This document shows positions 44,278 through 54,082 of a DNA stretch of 64,000 nt, one piece after another. Source of the stretch: Pseudomonas fragi (GTDB lineage Bacteria; Pseudomonadota; Gammaproteobacteria; Pseudomonadales; Pseudomonadaceae); assembly GCF_900105835.1 (NCBI RefSeq), contig NZ_LT629783.1, positions 992,001 through 1,056,000 of the forward strand. The letters are read 5' to 3'. The translations under genes and the position numbers were made by a program. Each line of letters begins with the position of its first letter. Within the stretch, counting starts at the first letter, position 1. The notes beneath the pieces are model-generated. The model searched no databases. It was given only the letters and a program-made list of their open reading frames with translations, and was not told the DNA's origin.

Positions 44278-44353
44278 TGGCTCCACGACCTGGACTCGAA
44301 CCAGGGACCCAATGATTAACAGTCATTTGCTCTACCAACTGAGCTATCGCGGA
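44278..44353 (-). tRNA. tRNA-Asn (anticodon GTT)
   Basis: 76 bases ending in encoded CCA. The acceptor stem TCCGCGA pairs with TCGTGGA (one G-U), the D-arm is GCTCAGTTGGTAGAGC, the anticodon stem-loop is ATGACTGTTAATCAT with GTT in the loop, and the T-arm contains GGTTCGAGTCC. It reads toward the siderophore genes and is followed by a strong terminator. Confidence 0.97.
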
Positions 44354-44417
44354 ATGGCATCTATCTTACTGATATAAAAAGAGAAGTCAACACTTTCGAT
44401 GACTTCTCCCGGATTGT

Positions 44418-45614
44418 TCAGATGACCTGAACAATTGCGTCGGTTACCGCTTCAATGTTGCGCTGATTCAAAGAAGCCACGCAGATTCGACCGGTATCTA
44501 GGGCGTAGATGCCGAACTCGGTACGCAGCCGCGTCACTTGTTCAACGGTCAGGCCGGAGTACGAGAACATGCCACGCTGACGGGCAACAAAACTGAAGTC
44601 ATGGCCCGGAGCCTTTTTCGACAGCAGTTCAACCATCTGCAGACGCATGCCACGAATACGCAGGCGCATTTCTGCCAGCTCTTCTTCCCACATCGCACGC
44701 AGCTCAGGGCTGTTTAGCACCGCAGCGGCGATGGTTGCGCCGTGGGTCGGCGGGTTGGAGTAGTTGGTGCGGATCACGCGCTTGACCTGGGACAGAACGC
44801 GGGCGCTCTCCTCCCGGGATTCGGTGATGATCGACAGTGCGCCAACGCGCTCGCCGTACAGCGAGAACGACTTGGAGAACGAACTGGAAACGAAGAAGCT
44901 CAGGCCCGATTCGGCAAACAGGCGCACGGCTGCAGCGTCTTCGTCGATACCGTCGCCAAAGCCCTGGTAGGCCATGTCCAGGAACGGGATCAGGCCCTTG
45001 GCCTTGACCACGTCCAGCACGTTCTGCCAGTCGGCCGGGGTCAGGTCGACGCCGGTCGGGTTATGGCAGCAGGCGTGCAGCACCACGATCGAACCGGCTG
45101 GCAAGGCGTTGAGGTCTTCGAGCATGCCGGCACGGTTCACGTCATGGCTGGCGGCATCATAGTAGCGATAGTTCTGCACCGGGAAACCGGCGGTTTCGAA
45201 CAGAGCACGGTGGTTTTCCCAGCTTGGATCGCTGATGGCCACCACAGCGCCCGGCTGCAGTTGCTTGAGGAAGTCCGCACCGATTTTCAGCGCGCCCGTG
45301 CCACCAACGGCTTGCGTGGTGATCACCCGGCCAGCCGCCAGCAGTGGCGACTCGGCACCGAACAGCAGCTTCTGTACAGCTTGGTCGTAAGCAGCAATGC
45401 CGTCGATCGGCAAGTAGCCGCGCGACGCATGCTGGGCAACCCGGATCGTTTCGGCTTCGACAACGGCACGCAAGAGCGGAATTCGTCCCTCTTCGTTGCA
45501 GTAAACACCGACCCCCAGATTCACTTTGCTGGTACGAGTATCGGCGTTGAATGCTTCGTTGAGGCCCAGGATAGGATCGCGTGGTGCCATTTCGACAGCG
45601 GAGAACAGGCTCAT
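44418..45614 (-). CDS. Aromatic/aspartate aminotransferase (fold-type I, AspC/TyrB family)
   Basis: 398 residues. The AspC/TyrB pattern is clear: PRDPILGLNEAFNADTR at the start, VNLGVGVYCNEEGRIPLL, LHACCHNPTGVD (about 190), the PLP lysine in VSSSFSKSFSLYGERVG (about 247) and VASLNQRNI near the end. It moves amino groups between aromatic amino acids or aspartate and 2-oxoglutarate. The neighbouring divergent uvrB is the same arrangement seen in P. aeruginosa. A DNA-repair link is not implied. It is a single gene; the promoter lies in the 290 bases before uvrB. Confidence 0.93.
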   Translation of the reverse strand: MSLFSAVEMAPRDPILGLNEAFNADTRTSKVNLGVGVYCNEEGRIPLLRAVVEAETIRVAQHASRGYLPIDGIAAYDQAVQKLLFGAESPLLAAGRVITTQAVGGTGALKIGADFLKQLQPGAVVAISDPSWENHRALFETAGFPVQNYRYYDAASHDVNRAGMLEDLNALPAGSIVVLHACCHNPTGVDLTPADWQNVLDVVKAKGLIPFLDMAYQGFGDGIDEDAAAVRLFAESGLSFFVSSSFSKSFSLYGERVGALSIITESREESARVLSQVKRVIRTNYSNPPTHGATIAAAVLNSPELRAMWEEELAEMRLRIRGMRLQMVELLSKKAPGHDFSFVARQRGMFSYSGLTVEQVTRLRTEFGIYALDTGRICVASLNQRNIEAVTDAIVQVI

Positions 45615-45904
45615 TATTACGGCGGCTCTGAATGGGGAATGGAGGGGGTGACAACGCTCCAGCCGATTGCACTAGAGCGGTGCACAAACGGGGAGCAAGT
45701 ATAAGCCCGATCAGGATTCGGGCAACAGGCTATTGCCGGTTTTGGCCAAGTATTTGAGTTTATTTTCAGGCCACTGGTCTAATTGCAATCTTTGCCAATA
45801 GGCCCGTATCAGAGCTTCACCTTGAAACAGTAGGACAGGGCCTCCATATTTACCCGTATCCTGTTTTTTCCTGCGGCCTTACAGACGCAAACCAGAGGTC
45901 CTTC

Positions 45905-47920
45905 ATGCCCGATTTCCAGCTTGTTACCCGCTTTGAGCCTGCGGGCGATCAACCCGAAGCCATTCGCCAGATGATCGAAGGCATCGAAGCCGGTCTGTCG
46001 CACCAGACCCTGCTCGGGGTTACGGGCTCGGGCAAGACCTTCAGCATCGCCAACGTGATCGCCCATGTGAACCGCCCCACTCTGGTGCTGGCACCCAACA
46101 AGACCCTGGCCGCGCAGTTGTACGGCGAGTTCAAGTCGTTTTTCCCCAACAACGCGGTGGAGTATTTCGTCTCGTACTACGACTACTACCAGCCCGAAGC
46201 CTATGTGCCCTCCTCCGATACCTTTATCGAGAAAGACGCCTCGATCAACGACCATATCGAGCAGATGCGCCTGTCCGCGACCAAGGCCCTGCTGGAGCGC
46301 AAGGACGCGATCATCGTCACCACGGTGTCATGCATCTATGGCCTGGGCAGCCCCGAGACCTATCTGAAAATGGTGCTGCACGTCGACCGCGGCGACAAGC
46401 TTGACCAGCGCGAGTTACTGCGCCGCCTGGCCGACCTGCAATACACCCGCAACGACATGGATTTTGCCCGCGCCACCTTCCGCGTGCGCGGTGATGTGAT
46501 CGACATCTACCCTGCCGAGTCGGATCTGGAGGCGGTACGCATCGAGCTGTTCGATGACGAAGTCGAAAGCATCAGCGCCTTTGACCCGTTGACTGGCGAA
46601 GTCATCCGCAAGATGCCGCGTTTTACCTTCTACCCCAAGAGCCACTATGTAACGCCACGCGAAACCCTGCTCGACGCCGTGGAAGGGATCAAGGAAGAAC
46701 TCAAGGAGCGTCTCGAGTACCTGCGTGCCAATAACAAGCTGGTCGAAGCCCAGCGCCTGGAACAGCGCACCCGCTTTGATCTGGAAATGATCATGGAGCT
46801 GGGTTACTGCAACGGCATCGAAAACTACTCGCGCTATCTGTCGGGGCGTGAGCCCGGCGCCGCACCGCCTACCCTGTTTGACTACCTGCCGGCCGACGCC
46901 CTGCTGGTCATCGACGAGTCCCACGTCAGCGTGCCGCAGGTGGGCGCCATGTACAAAGGCGACCGCTCGCGCAAAGAGACCCTGGTGGAATACGGCTTTC
47001 GCATGCCCTCGGCCCTGGACAACCGGCCGATGCGTTTTGACGAATGGGAGCGCATCAGCCCGCAGACCATTTTTGTCTCCGCCACCCCCGGCAATTACGA
47101 GGCCGAGCACTCGGGCCGGGTGATCGAGCAAGTGGTGCGCCCAACCGGTCTGATCGATCCGCAGATCGAGGTGCGCCCGGCCCTGACCCAGGTCGACGAC
47201 TTGCTCTCCGAGATTTCCAAACGGGTGGCTTTGGAAGAGCGCGTGCTGGTGACCACCCTGACCAAGCGCATGTCCGAAGACCTCACCGACTACCTGGCCG
47301 ACCACGGCGTTCGGGTGCGTTACCTGCACTCGGATATCGACACCGTGGAGCGCGTCGAAATCATCCGCGACCTGCGCCTGGGCGTGTTTGACGTGCTGGT
47401 GGGGATCAACCTGTTGCGTGAAGGCCTGGACATGCCCGAGGTGTCATTGGTGGCGATCCTGGACGCCGACAAGGAAGGCTTCCTGCGCTCCGAGCGCTCG
47501 CTGATCCAGACCATCGGCCGGGCGGCACGTAATCTCAATGGCCGGGCGATTCTCTACGCTGACCGCATCACCGGCTCAATGGAACGTGCCATCGGAGAAA
47601 CCGAACGCCGTCGCGAAAAACAGATCGCCTTCAACCTGGCCAACGGCATTACGCCCAAAGGCGTGTTCAAGGACGTGGCCGACATCATGGAAGGCGCAGT
47701 GGTGCCCGGCTCGCGCAGCAAGAAGCGCAAAGGCATGGCCAAGGCCGCGGAAGAAAACGCCAGGTACGAAAACGAACTGCGCTCGCCAAGCGAGATCAGC
47801 AAACGCATTCGCCAACTGGAAGAAAAAATGTACGCCCTGGCCCGCGATCTGGAGTTCGAGGCCGCGGCGCAGATGCGCGACGAAATCGGCAAACTGCGAG
47901 AGCGCTTGTTGCAGGTTTGA
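45905..47920 (+). CDS. uvrB: UvrB, subunit of excinuclease ABC
   Basis: 671 residues, normal length. Nucleotide excision repair helicase-like subunit that verifies damage and recruits UvrC. Walker A is [11 protein letters not shown] (about 38-48), the beta-hairpin segment is [21 protein letters not shown] (about 92-112, read as overlapping blocks), Walker B is [10 protein letters not shown] (about 334), motif VI is QTIGRAARN (about 538), and the C-terminal UVR domain reads [26 protein letters not shown] lies just before the ATG. I do not see a LexA palindrome upstream, so SOS control is not supported here. A REPIN-like element follows. Confidence 0.97.
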   Translation: MPDFQLVTRFEPAGDQPEAIRQMIEGIEAGLSHQTLLGVTGSGKTFSIANVIAHVNRPTLVLAPNKTLAAQLYGEFKSFFPNNAVEYFVSYYDYYQPEAYVPSSDTFIEKDASINDHIEQMRLSATKALLERKDAIIVTTVSCIYGLGSPETYLKMVLHVDRGDKLDQRELLRRLADLQYTRNDMDFARATFRVRGDVIDIYPAESDLEAVRIELFDDEVESISAFDPLTGEVIRKMPRFTFYPKSHYVTPRETLLDAVEGIKEELKERLEYLRANNKLVEAQRLEQRTRFDLEMIMELGYCNGIENYSRYLSGREPGAAPPTLFDYLPADALLVIDESHVSVPQVGAMYKGDRSRKETLVEYGFRMPSALDNRPMRFDEWERISPQTIFVSATPGNYEAEHSGRVIEQVVRPTGLIDPQIEVRPALTQVDDLLSEISKRVALEERVLVTTLTKRMSEDLTDYLADHGVRVRYLHSDIDTVERVEIIRDLRLGVFDVLVGINLLREGLDMPEVSLVAILDADKEGFLRSERSLIQTIGRAARNLNGRAILYADRITGSMERAIGETERRREKQIAFNLANGITPKGVFKDVADIMEGAVVPGSRSKKRKGMAKAAEENARYENELRSPSEISKRIRQLEEKMYALARDLEFEAAAQMRDEIGKLRERLLQV

Positions 47921-47925
47921 TATCT

Positions 47926-48070
47926 GTAGCAGCTGCCGAAGGAACGAGGCTGCGTTCGGCGACGCAGTCGTCGTCAATCCAGGCAGTGCGGTGTGCCAGT
48001 TAGACTCGGGTCTCAGTATTTACGACGGCTTCGCCGCCGAACGCAGCCTCGTTCCTTCGGCAGCTGCTAC
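47926..48070. repeat. REPIN-like element, GTAGCAGCTGCCGAAGG family, copy 2
   Basis: Arms at 47926-47961 and 48035-48070 are perfect inverted repeats of 36 bp, beginning GTAGCAGCTGCCGAAGG, with a 73-base centre. Compared with the copy at 24216-24346, the arm carries an extra AACGAGG-like block. It lies between the convergent uvrB and RidA-like genes. Confidence 0.92.
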
Positions 48071-48087
48071 GAAAGGTTCTGGACTGC

Positions 48088-48510
48088 TCAGACGGCTACC
48101 GCCGCAACCGCCTCGACCTCAAACAACATCTCATCCAGCGCCAGGCGCGGCACCGGAATCAAGGTACAGGCCGGTGCCGGCAGCTCGCCCCATACCCGCT
48201 TCACCTCGGCGCCCAGAATCTGCAAACGCTCCAGGCTGTGATCAACGATCAATACGGTGATCTTGGCCACGTCCTTGATCTGCGCATCCGCCGCTGCCAG
48301 GGCGATCTGCAGGTTGGCAAAGGCCTGGCGGACCTGCTCGGCAAAGTCGCTGGACAGCTCGCTGTCGGCGTTCTCGCCGCCCTGGCCGGCGGTGTACACC
48401 AGCCGCACATTCGCTGCCACACGGGCAACATGGGAGTAACCATTGGGCGCAGGGTCATACAGCCCTGCGGGGTTGAGCAATAGCACTGCGGAGTCAGAGT
48501 TCTTGTCCAT
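48088..48510 (-). CDS. RidA (YjgF/YER057c/UK114) family protein
   Basis: 140 residues from the ATG at 48510. RidA-family features: LVYTAGQGGENADSELSSDF (about 40-59), EQVRQAFANLQIALAAADA (about 60-78), AKITVLIVDHS (about 85), and PACTLIPVPRLALDEMLFEVEAVA toward the end. The conserved arginine that binds the substrate carboxylate aligns with the arginine of VPRLA. These proteins hydrolyse reactive enamines or imines or act as related deaminases. It is divergent from an MFS gene at 48658; the frame beyond 48510 is not convincing. Confidence 0.9.
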   Translation of the reverse strand: MDKNSDSAVLLLNPAGLYDPAPNGYSHVARVAANVRLVYTAGQGGENADSELSSDFAEQVRQAFANLQIALAAADAQIKDVAKITVLIVDHSLERLQILGAEVKRVWGELPAPACTLIPVPRLALDEMLFEVEAVAAVAV

Positions 48511-48657
48511 AAAATACGTACCAGTGGCAGCGGGATAAGCAAGCGCGCTATTCAACCACTCTCGCCAATCCGTACGCCAGCGCCCTCGCGAGCCATGCCG
48601 AAAATATGCAAGGATGTTACGCCGCAGCGCACCAAAGCCCGTTTTCCAAGGATGACC

Positions 48658-49809
48658 ATGACTGCCATCACCACTCAAATGCCCCTTGTGCCCGGGCGTC
48701 TTGAACAAATGTCGACCCGCATTGCGTTTTTTATCGCAGGTTTCGGTCTCGCCGCCTGGGCGCCCCTGGTGCCCTACGCCAAAGCGCGGGCCGGACTGGA
48801 CGAGGCCACCCTGGGCCTGTTGTTGCTGTGCCTGGGCGCGGGCTCGATCCTGGCGATGCCCGTCGCCGGTATCCTGGCCACGCGCTATGGCTGTCGCCGG
48901 GTGCTGGTGGGCGGCACGCTGTTGATCTGCCTCGCCTTGCCCCTGCTGGCAACGGTCAGTGCCATACCTTTGTTAATCGCCACACTGTTTTTGTTTGGCG
49001 CGGGCCTGGGCGCCGTCGATTCCACCGTCAACCTGCAAGCCGTGATCGTTGAACGCGCCAGCGGGCGCAACATGATGTCGGGTTTTCACGGGCTGTTCAG
49101 TGTCGGCGGGATTGCCGGTGCGGCCGGTGTCAGCGCCCTGCTGGCGTTGGGGCTGTCGCCGCTGTGGGCAATAGTGGTGGTGATCATGTTGATCCTGGCA
49201 GCCCTGCTCAAGGCCGCTCCGCATCTGCTGCCCTATGGCAGTGAAAGCAGTGGCCCGGCGTTTGCCGTGCCCCACGGCGTGGTGCTGTTTATCGGTTTGC
49301 TGTGCTTTACCGTATTCCTGGCCGAAGGCGCGATGCTCGACTGGAGCGCCGTGTTCCTGACCAGTGAGAAAAGTATCGACGAAGCCTATGCCGGGCTGGG
49401 TTATGCCGCGTTTGCCCTGACCATGACCGCAGGACGGTTGATGGGCGACACCATCGTCAGGCGCCTGGGCGCGCGACTGGTGATTGTCCTGGGCGGGTTG
49501 TTTGCCGCCGCGGGCATGGCCCTGGCAACCTTGGCATCGAGCTGGGAAGTGGCACTGCTGGGCTATGCACTGGTGGGCGTGGGTTGCTCCAATATCGTGC
49601 CCGTTCTGTACACCGCCGTGGGCAAACAGACGGTGATGCCGGAACACATCGCCGTGCCGGCCATTACCACACTGGGTTATGCCGGGATTCTGGCAGGGCC
49701 TGCGGCCATCGGCTTTATTGCCCATGCCAGCAGCCTGAGCAGTGCCTTTTTGCTGATCACCGCCATGCTGCTGGCCGTGGCCATCAGCGGGCGGATTTTG
49801 CGGGTTTGA
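48658..49809 (+). CDS. MFS transporter (YbjJ-like)
   Basis: 383 residues, about 12 membrane segments. It starts RIAFFIAGFGLAAWAPLVPYAK and has the family loop ATRYGCRRVLVGG between segments 2 and 3, then FGAGLGAVDSTVNLQAVIVE around segment 5. This fits the YbjJ/FucP-like subset of MFS proteins with unknown substrate. AAGGA is five bases before the ATG at 48658; the ATG at 48652 lies within that site. It may share a control region with the divergent RidA gene. A REPIN follows. Confidence 0.88.
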   Translation: MTAITTQMPLVPGRLEQMSTRIAFFIAGFGLAAWAPLVPYAKARAGLDEATLGLLLLCLGAGSILAMPVAGILATRYGCRRVLVGGTLLICLALPLLATVSAIPLLIATLFLFGAGLGAVDSTVNLQAVIVERASGRNMMSGFHGLFSVGGIAGAAGVSALLALGLSPLWAIVVVIMLILAALLKAAPHLLPYGSESSGPAFAVPHGVVLFIGLLCFTVFLAEGAMLDWSAVFLTSEKSIDEAYAGLGYAAFALTMTAGRLMGDTIVRRLGARLVIVLGGLFAAAGMALATLASSWEVALLGYALVGVGCSNIVPVLYTAVGKQTVMPEHIAVPAITTLGYAGILAGPAAIGFIAHASSLSSAFLLITAMLLAVAISGRILRV

Positions 49810-49826
49810 CGGACGCTGCCCTGGCC

Positions 49827-49915
49827 CTGTGGGAGCGGGCTTGCTCGCGACAGGATCACGTCGGTGAAACTGAAACACCGCGCTGCCTGAATCGCGGGCA
49901 AGCCCGCTCCCACAG
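49827..49915. repeat. REPIN, GGGAGCGGGCTTG family, copy 1
   Basis: CTGTGGGAGCGGGCTTGC at 49827-49844 and its extension to 49850 pair with 49892-49915, with one mismatch over 24 bases and 41 bases between. This is the classic dispersed palindrome of P. fluorescens-lineage genomes. It lies between convergent genes. Confidence 0.93.
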
Positions 49916-49929
49916 TCTGTGTGATGCGT

Positions 49930-52392
49930 TTAGAACCCCACACTTGCCTGCACAAAGAACGTACGCGGCTCGCCCAGGTAAATCCCCGCGTTGTTGTCGC
50001 TGGAGCGGGTGTAGTACTCCTGGTTGAACAGGTTCTTGATCCCCGCTCCCACTTTCAGGTTCGACGCTTGCGGGCCGAAGTCGTAGCCAACCCGGGTACT
50101 CCAGGTCGCATATCCGGGAATATCACCGTACTGGCCGTCCGGGGTCGGATCAGTGATGTACACCCCGCCCGTGCCCGGCGCGCGTTGCTGGGACTGGGCA
50201 AACATGTCCAGGTTGTAGGTCCAGCGGTTGACCACATACCGCGCGCCCAGGTTGACTACCTGGCGCGAATACAGCGGCAGGTCACGGCCCTTGAAGTTGG
50301 CTATGTCTCCCTCGGACGTGGCCTTGGTGTAGGTAAAGCCCGCATTGACCGACAGACCGTCCAGGCGCGCGTCCAATGCCGACATGTCGTAGTGCACCGA
50401 AGTCTCGATGCCCTGGTGCTTGGTCGCGCCCAGGTTGGTCCAGCCCACATCGTTACTCACGTATTGCAACTCATCGGCAAAGTCGATGTAGAACAGCGTC
50501 ACTTCACCGCCCCACACTCCATTGTCGTAGCGCGTACCCAGCTCGTAAGTCTTGGCCTTTTCAGGACGCAAGCCTGCCGCCGTGGCATCACCTACACCCC
50601 CCTGGCCCAGCTGGAAGTACTGCAGGCTGCCGAACGAAGTTTCATAGTTGGCAAACAGCTTCCATGCATCCGACAGGTGATACATCACGCTCAGGGCCGG
50701 CAGTGCTTCGCTGCTGTCGATGCTGCGGTTTTTCTCCTGCACCGGCTTGCCGTTGTTGCCCAGCACCGGGCGGTCGTGCCAGTTGGTGCTGATGCGCTCA
50801 AAGCGGATCCCCGGGGTGACCGTCCAGTTGCCCACATCGATCTTGTCATCGATATAGAAGGCGTTGGCCTCGGTGCCCCCAGTGCGGTCCTGATACACAT
50901 GGCCGTCAGCCCCGGGCCCCGGTACGGGCACGTTATTGACCAGGTACACCTGGCTGGCCTCTTCATGCATGGCTTCCTTGAGATAGCGATAGCCCACACC
51001 CACTTCCTGGGTCACTGGGCCCAGGCTGAACACATGGGACACCCGCGGTTCGATACCAAAGGTGTGATAGCTGCGCGGGTAGGACGCCAGGGTTTGCAGG
51101 TTGCGCGCGGCAATATTGCTGCCACGGAAGCTGTCGGTGTAATAGGTCAGGACTTCAAACTGGGTCTGGTCGTCGATCTGCCGCAAGTACTTGAAAGACA
51201 CATCCTTGCGCCGTCCGGTGAAGTTGTCGTAGTCGCGCAGCGACTGGTACGGGTCGGCGTCGAACTGCTTCTGGGTCAGGCCGCCGGGCATGTCTGCCGT
51301 GGCGTCGTAATAGTGGAAATTAAGGGTGAAGTCATCCTGATCGGTGGGTGCCCAATGGGTCTTGAGCAACACGTCATCGATATCGTTGTCGTTGTTGCGC
51401 GCCCTGTAGCCATCGCCCTTGACCCCGGAATACAGCAGTGCGGCGCCGATGCCGTTGTCTGCCGTGCCGCCGAGGAAGGCCGATTCGATGTGCTTCCAGC
51501 CGCCGCGCTCGGAAGTCTCCAGGGTGGTGCCGACTTCGCCCTGAAAGGTCTCGGGAATGGCCCGGGTCACAAAGTTGATCACCCCGCCCACGTTTTGCGG
51601 CCCGTAGCGTACCGAACCGGCGCCGCGCACCACGTCGATGCTGTCCAGGTTGCCCGAGGAAATCGGCGCCATCGACAGTTGTGGCTGACCGTAAGGAGCG
51701 AATGCCGCGGGAATACCGTCAATCAATACAGTGGAGCGCGGCGACAAGCGCGAAGTCAGGCCACGCACGCCGACGTTCAAGGAAATATCGCTGCCGCCGG
51801 TGCCGTTGGATTCCTGCACCTGCACACCCGGGATGCGCTTGAGGGCATCACTGACGTTCATAGTGCCCTGCTCGACCATCGCCTCGCGGCGAATCACCGT
51901 GCGGGCGCCGGGGTGGTTTTGCACCACGGCATCGTTGGCATCGCTCAGCCAGTTACCGACCACCTTGACATCCACCGGCCCCAGCTCCAGCGGGCCGGAT
52001 GCGGCGGCACTGACCGCCGGTGCGGCACGCAGGGTCACGGCATCGCCACTCAGCTCATAGCTCAGGCCACTGCCTTGCAGCAGGCGGCCCAGGGCTTGCT
52101 CGGGCGACAGATTGCCATCGACGGCCGGGGCCTGTTTGCCTGCTACCAGTTGCGGGCTGAAAAATACCTGCAGCGAAGTTTGCTGTGCCAGTTGGCTCAA
52201 GGCCGAGCCCAGGGGTTGGGCCTGAATATGGATGGCGCTCGACGCCGCTTCGCCAGCAAAGGCCGCCGGCATCGCGGCGCTGACCGCCAGGGCCAACGCC
52301 AGCGGCAGCAGGCGTGCCCGAGTCAGGCAGGAAGGTGTGCGCAAAGGTGTTTCAAGCGAGCAAAGTCGCCCACGAGGATTGTTGTTTTTCAC
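49930..52392 (-). CDS. TonB-dependent transducer/receptor with signalling domain (FecA-like)
   Basis: 820 residues, GTG start at 52392. After the signal peptide (ALALAVSAAMPAAFAG) comes an STN domain at about 50-125 (SAIHIQAQPLGSALSQLAQQ, then VDGNLSPEQALGRLLQGSGL), which talks to FecR. The plug (about 150-290) has MNVSDALKRIPGVQVQESNG and DVVRGAGSVRYGPQNVGGVINF read in blocks; the barrel ends in VQASVGF. It would both import a ferric chelate, citrate-like by family, and signal its arrival. It is encoded downstream of fecI- and fecR-like genes on the same strand with a 108-base gap, a textbook surface-signalling unit. Confidence 0.93.
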   Translation of the reverse strand: MKNNNPRGRLCSLETPLRTPSCLTRARLLPLALALAVSAAMPAAFAGEAASSAIHIQAQPLGSALSQLAQQTSLQVFFSPQLVAGKQAPAVDGNLSPEQALGRLLQGSGLSYELSGDAVTLRAAPAVSAAASGPLELGPVDVKVVGNWLSDANDAVVQNHPGARTVIRREAMVEQGTMNVSDALKRIPGVQVQESNGTGGSDISLNVGVRGLTSRLSPRSTVLIDGIPAAFAPYGQPQLSMAPISSGNLDSIDVVRGAGSVRYGPQNVGGVINFVTRAIPETFQGEVGTTLETSERGGWKHIESAFLGGTADNGIGAALLYSGVKGDGYRARNNDNDIDDVLLKTHWAPTDQDDFTLNFHYYDATADMPGGLTQKQFDADPYQSLRDYDNFTGRRKDVSFKYLRQIDDQTQFEVLTYYTDSFRGSNIAARNLQTLASYPRSYHTFGIEPRVSHVFSLGPVTQEVGVGYRYLKEAMHEEASQVYLVNNVPVPGPGADGHVYQDRTGGTEANAFYIDDKIDVGNWTVTPGIRFERISTNWHDRPVLGNNGKPVQEKNRSIDSSEALPALSVMYHLSDAWKLFANYETSFGSLQYFQLGQGGVGDATAAGLRPEKAKTYELGTRYDNGVWGGEVTLFYIDFADELQYVSNDVGWTNLGATKHQGIETSVHYDMSALDARLDGLSVNAGFTYTKATSEGDIANFKGRDLPLYSRQVVNLGARYVVNRWTYNLDMFAQSQQRAPGTGGVYITDPTPDGQYGDIPGYATWSTRVGYDFGPQASNLKVGAGIKNLFNQEYYTRSSDNNAGIYLGEPRTFFVQASVGF

Positions 52393-52500
52393 GTCGAGTC
52401 TTGCCCTGTTGATCGCACTTGAGTGCGACTGTTAATGCAAACCAGTTGCAGTTGTTCAAGAAGACGAAGAACTCGAAAAAAACCTGAATCCAGTGGCCAA

Positions 52501-53502
52501 TTATTTTTTCGCGATGATTTCCTGGCTGCCGTCTGCCCGCGTCATGATCGCGACCGGCAAGATCTGCGGCAGCGCCTTGAGCAGGGCATCGGTGTCATTG
52601 GTTTTGAACACGCTGCTCAGGCGCATTTGCGCCACCGCCGGCGTGCTGACGTGTAACGGTTTGTCGCGATAGCGCGACACTTGCGCCGCCACGTCTTCAA
52701 GGCTGGCGTCTTCGAATACCAACTGGCCCTTGCGCCACGCCGTCAACGCACGGGTGTTGACCGGCTGCGCGGCGGCCACCCGGCCACGCTCATCGACTAC
52801 CGTACCCAGCCCGGCCGTCAGGTTGACCACTGCGTCCGGGCTGGCCCCCTGCACCCGCACATGCCCCGACTCCACCGCAACGCGGGCCTGGTCGCCTTCG
52901 CGCAGCACGTCAAAGCGGGTACCCGTGACGGTTACCTGGCCGGCCCCGGCCTGCACCACAAACGGCCGGTCGGCATCATGGGCAACGTTGAACATGCCCT
53001 CGCCGCGCTCCAGCTCGACAATACGCTGCTGCCCTTCGTAGCTGACGCGCATCAGGCTGCGGCCATTGAGTTCAATGGCCGAACCATCGGGCAATGTCAC
53101 GGTACGACGCTCACCCAGCGCCGTGGCAAATGTTGCGTGATAGCCGGCAGAGGCTTGCAGCTGCATCCATATGCCCGCCCCGGCCGCCACCGCGACAAGG
53201 CTGGCTGCCAGCCCGTAGGCCAGAAACGAACGCCGGCTGTGCCGCGGTGCAGGCACTTCACACAGCGCCTGCAAACGGGCCTTGGGCAACAGATCGGCGG
53301 CAGACCACAAACTGGCCAGCCACTGGTATTCGGCCTCATGGCTGGCGTGTTGCGTGCGCCAGGCCTGGAATTCGGCCTGCTCGCCAGCATTCAGGGTTTG
53401 CGCTTGCACCCGGGTAAACCAGGTGGCAGCCGCGTCACGCACACTGGCACTGCCACAGGTACAGTCTCGTGTATCCATCCTGCAATCCTTTACCGATGTC
53501 AT
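52501..53502 (-). CDS. FecR-like anti-sigma/signal relay protein
   Basis: 333 residues. An N-terminal cytoplasmic helix bundle (DUF4880-like: AATWFTRVQAQTLNAGEQAEF, FQAWRTQHASHEAEY) is followed by one membrane segment (LAYGLAASLVAVAAGAGIWM, about 92-111) and a periplasmic FecR domain with RRTVTLPDGSAIELNGRS (about 130) and VTGTRFDVLREGD. It binds the receptor's signalling domain outside and the sigma factor inside. GGAGG precedes the ATG at 53502 by seven bases. That start overlaps the sigma gene stop by one base; GTG at 53505 is an alternative. Confidence 0.92.
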   Translation of the reverse strand: MTSVKDCRMDTRDCTCGSASVRDAAATWFTRVQAQTLNAGEQAEFQAWRTQHASHEAEYQWLASLWSAADLLPKARLQALCEVPAPRHSRRSFLAYGLAASLVAVAAGAGIWMQLQASAGYHATFATALGERRTVTLPDGSAIELNGRSLMRVSYEGQQRIVELERGEGMFNVAHDADRPFVVQAGAGQVTVTGTRFDVLREGDQARVAVESGHVRVQGASPDAVVNLTAGLGTVVDERGRVAAAQPVNTRALTAWRKGQLVFEDASLEDVAAQVSRYRDKPLHVSTPAVAQMRLSSVFKTNDTDALLKALPQILPVAIMTRADGSQEIIAKK

Positions 53503-53996
53503 CACGGAGCCTCCACGCGTTCACGCAGATGGCGCAGGGTGCGGATCATATACTTTTCCACCATGTTTCTGGACAGCCCCAGGCGCTCGGCAATTTCGGC
53601 CTGGGTCAGGCCTTCGATCTTCTGCCAGACAAACACCTTGCGGCAATTGAGCGGCAGTTCCTGCAAAGCCCTTTCGACCGACTCAGCCAACTGGATAGCG
53701 CGCATATACTGCTCCGGATCGCCGGTTTCGGACGAACTTGGGGGAACGGCTGCCAGCTCCTTGGCGTCGCGTAGCTCTTCGCGGCGAAAGCCGTCTACCG
53801 CGATATTGCGTGCTGTCTGGTGCAAGTACGCCCGCGGCTGCTCGACCGAATCCGGGTTGGATTCGAGCACGCGGACAAAGGTGTCATGGGCCAGGTCTTG
53901 CGCCTGCTGCCGATTGCGCAGGCGCCGGGTCCAGGTGCCGATCAACTCTTCGTAATGTTCAAAGAAGCCCGTTTTGCGGGGCACTTTCTGAGTCAT
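53502..53996 (-). CDS. ECF sigma factor, FecI-like
   Basis: 164 residues from the ATG at 53996. Region 2 reads RRLRNRQQAQDLAHDTFVRVLE (about 22-43). Region 4 reads LPLNCRKVFVWQKIEGLTQAEIAERLGLSRNMVEKY (about 115-150, given in overlapping parts), with the helix-turn-helix AEIAERLGLSRNMVEKYMIR. This is the FecI/iron-uptake branch of extracytoplasmic sigma factors. It would direct transcription of the receptor gene downstream. Frame to 54053 exists but adds no conserved sequence. No clear Fur box is seen in the 86 bases upstream. Confidence 0.92.
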   Translation of the reverse strand: MTQKVPRKTGFFEHYEELIGTWTRRLRNRQQAQDLAHDTFVRVLESNPDSVEQPRAYLHQTARNIAVDGFRREELRDAKELAAVPPSSSETGDPEQYMRAIQLAESVERALQELPLNCRKVFVWQKIEGLTQAEIAERLGLSRNMVEKYMIRTLRHLRERVEAP

Positions 53997-54082
53997 CGCA
54001 CGGGACTGCACAGGTGGGGCGCGAATAGTAATGCTTCCTATTAGAGCCAGCAATCACCGTGATGACCGAAGATTGCCACCTG

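Noticed and set aside
45780-45904. LexA box before uvrB
   Set aside because: No CTG-N10-CAG palindrome with the right core was found, so SOS control is not claimed.
49921-52422. An 833-codon open frame on the plus strand
   Set aside because: It is antisense to the FecA-like receptor, with His/Gln/Arg-rich low-complexity translation typical of shadow frames in high-GC DNA.
54000-54060. Possible Fur box before the FecI-like gene
   Set aside because: AATAG...CTATT is a short inverted repeat but aligns badly with the Fur consensus.
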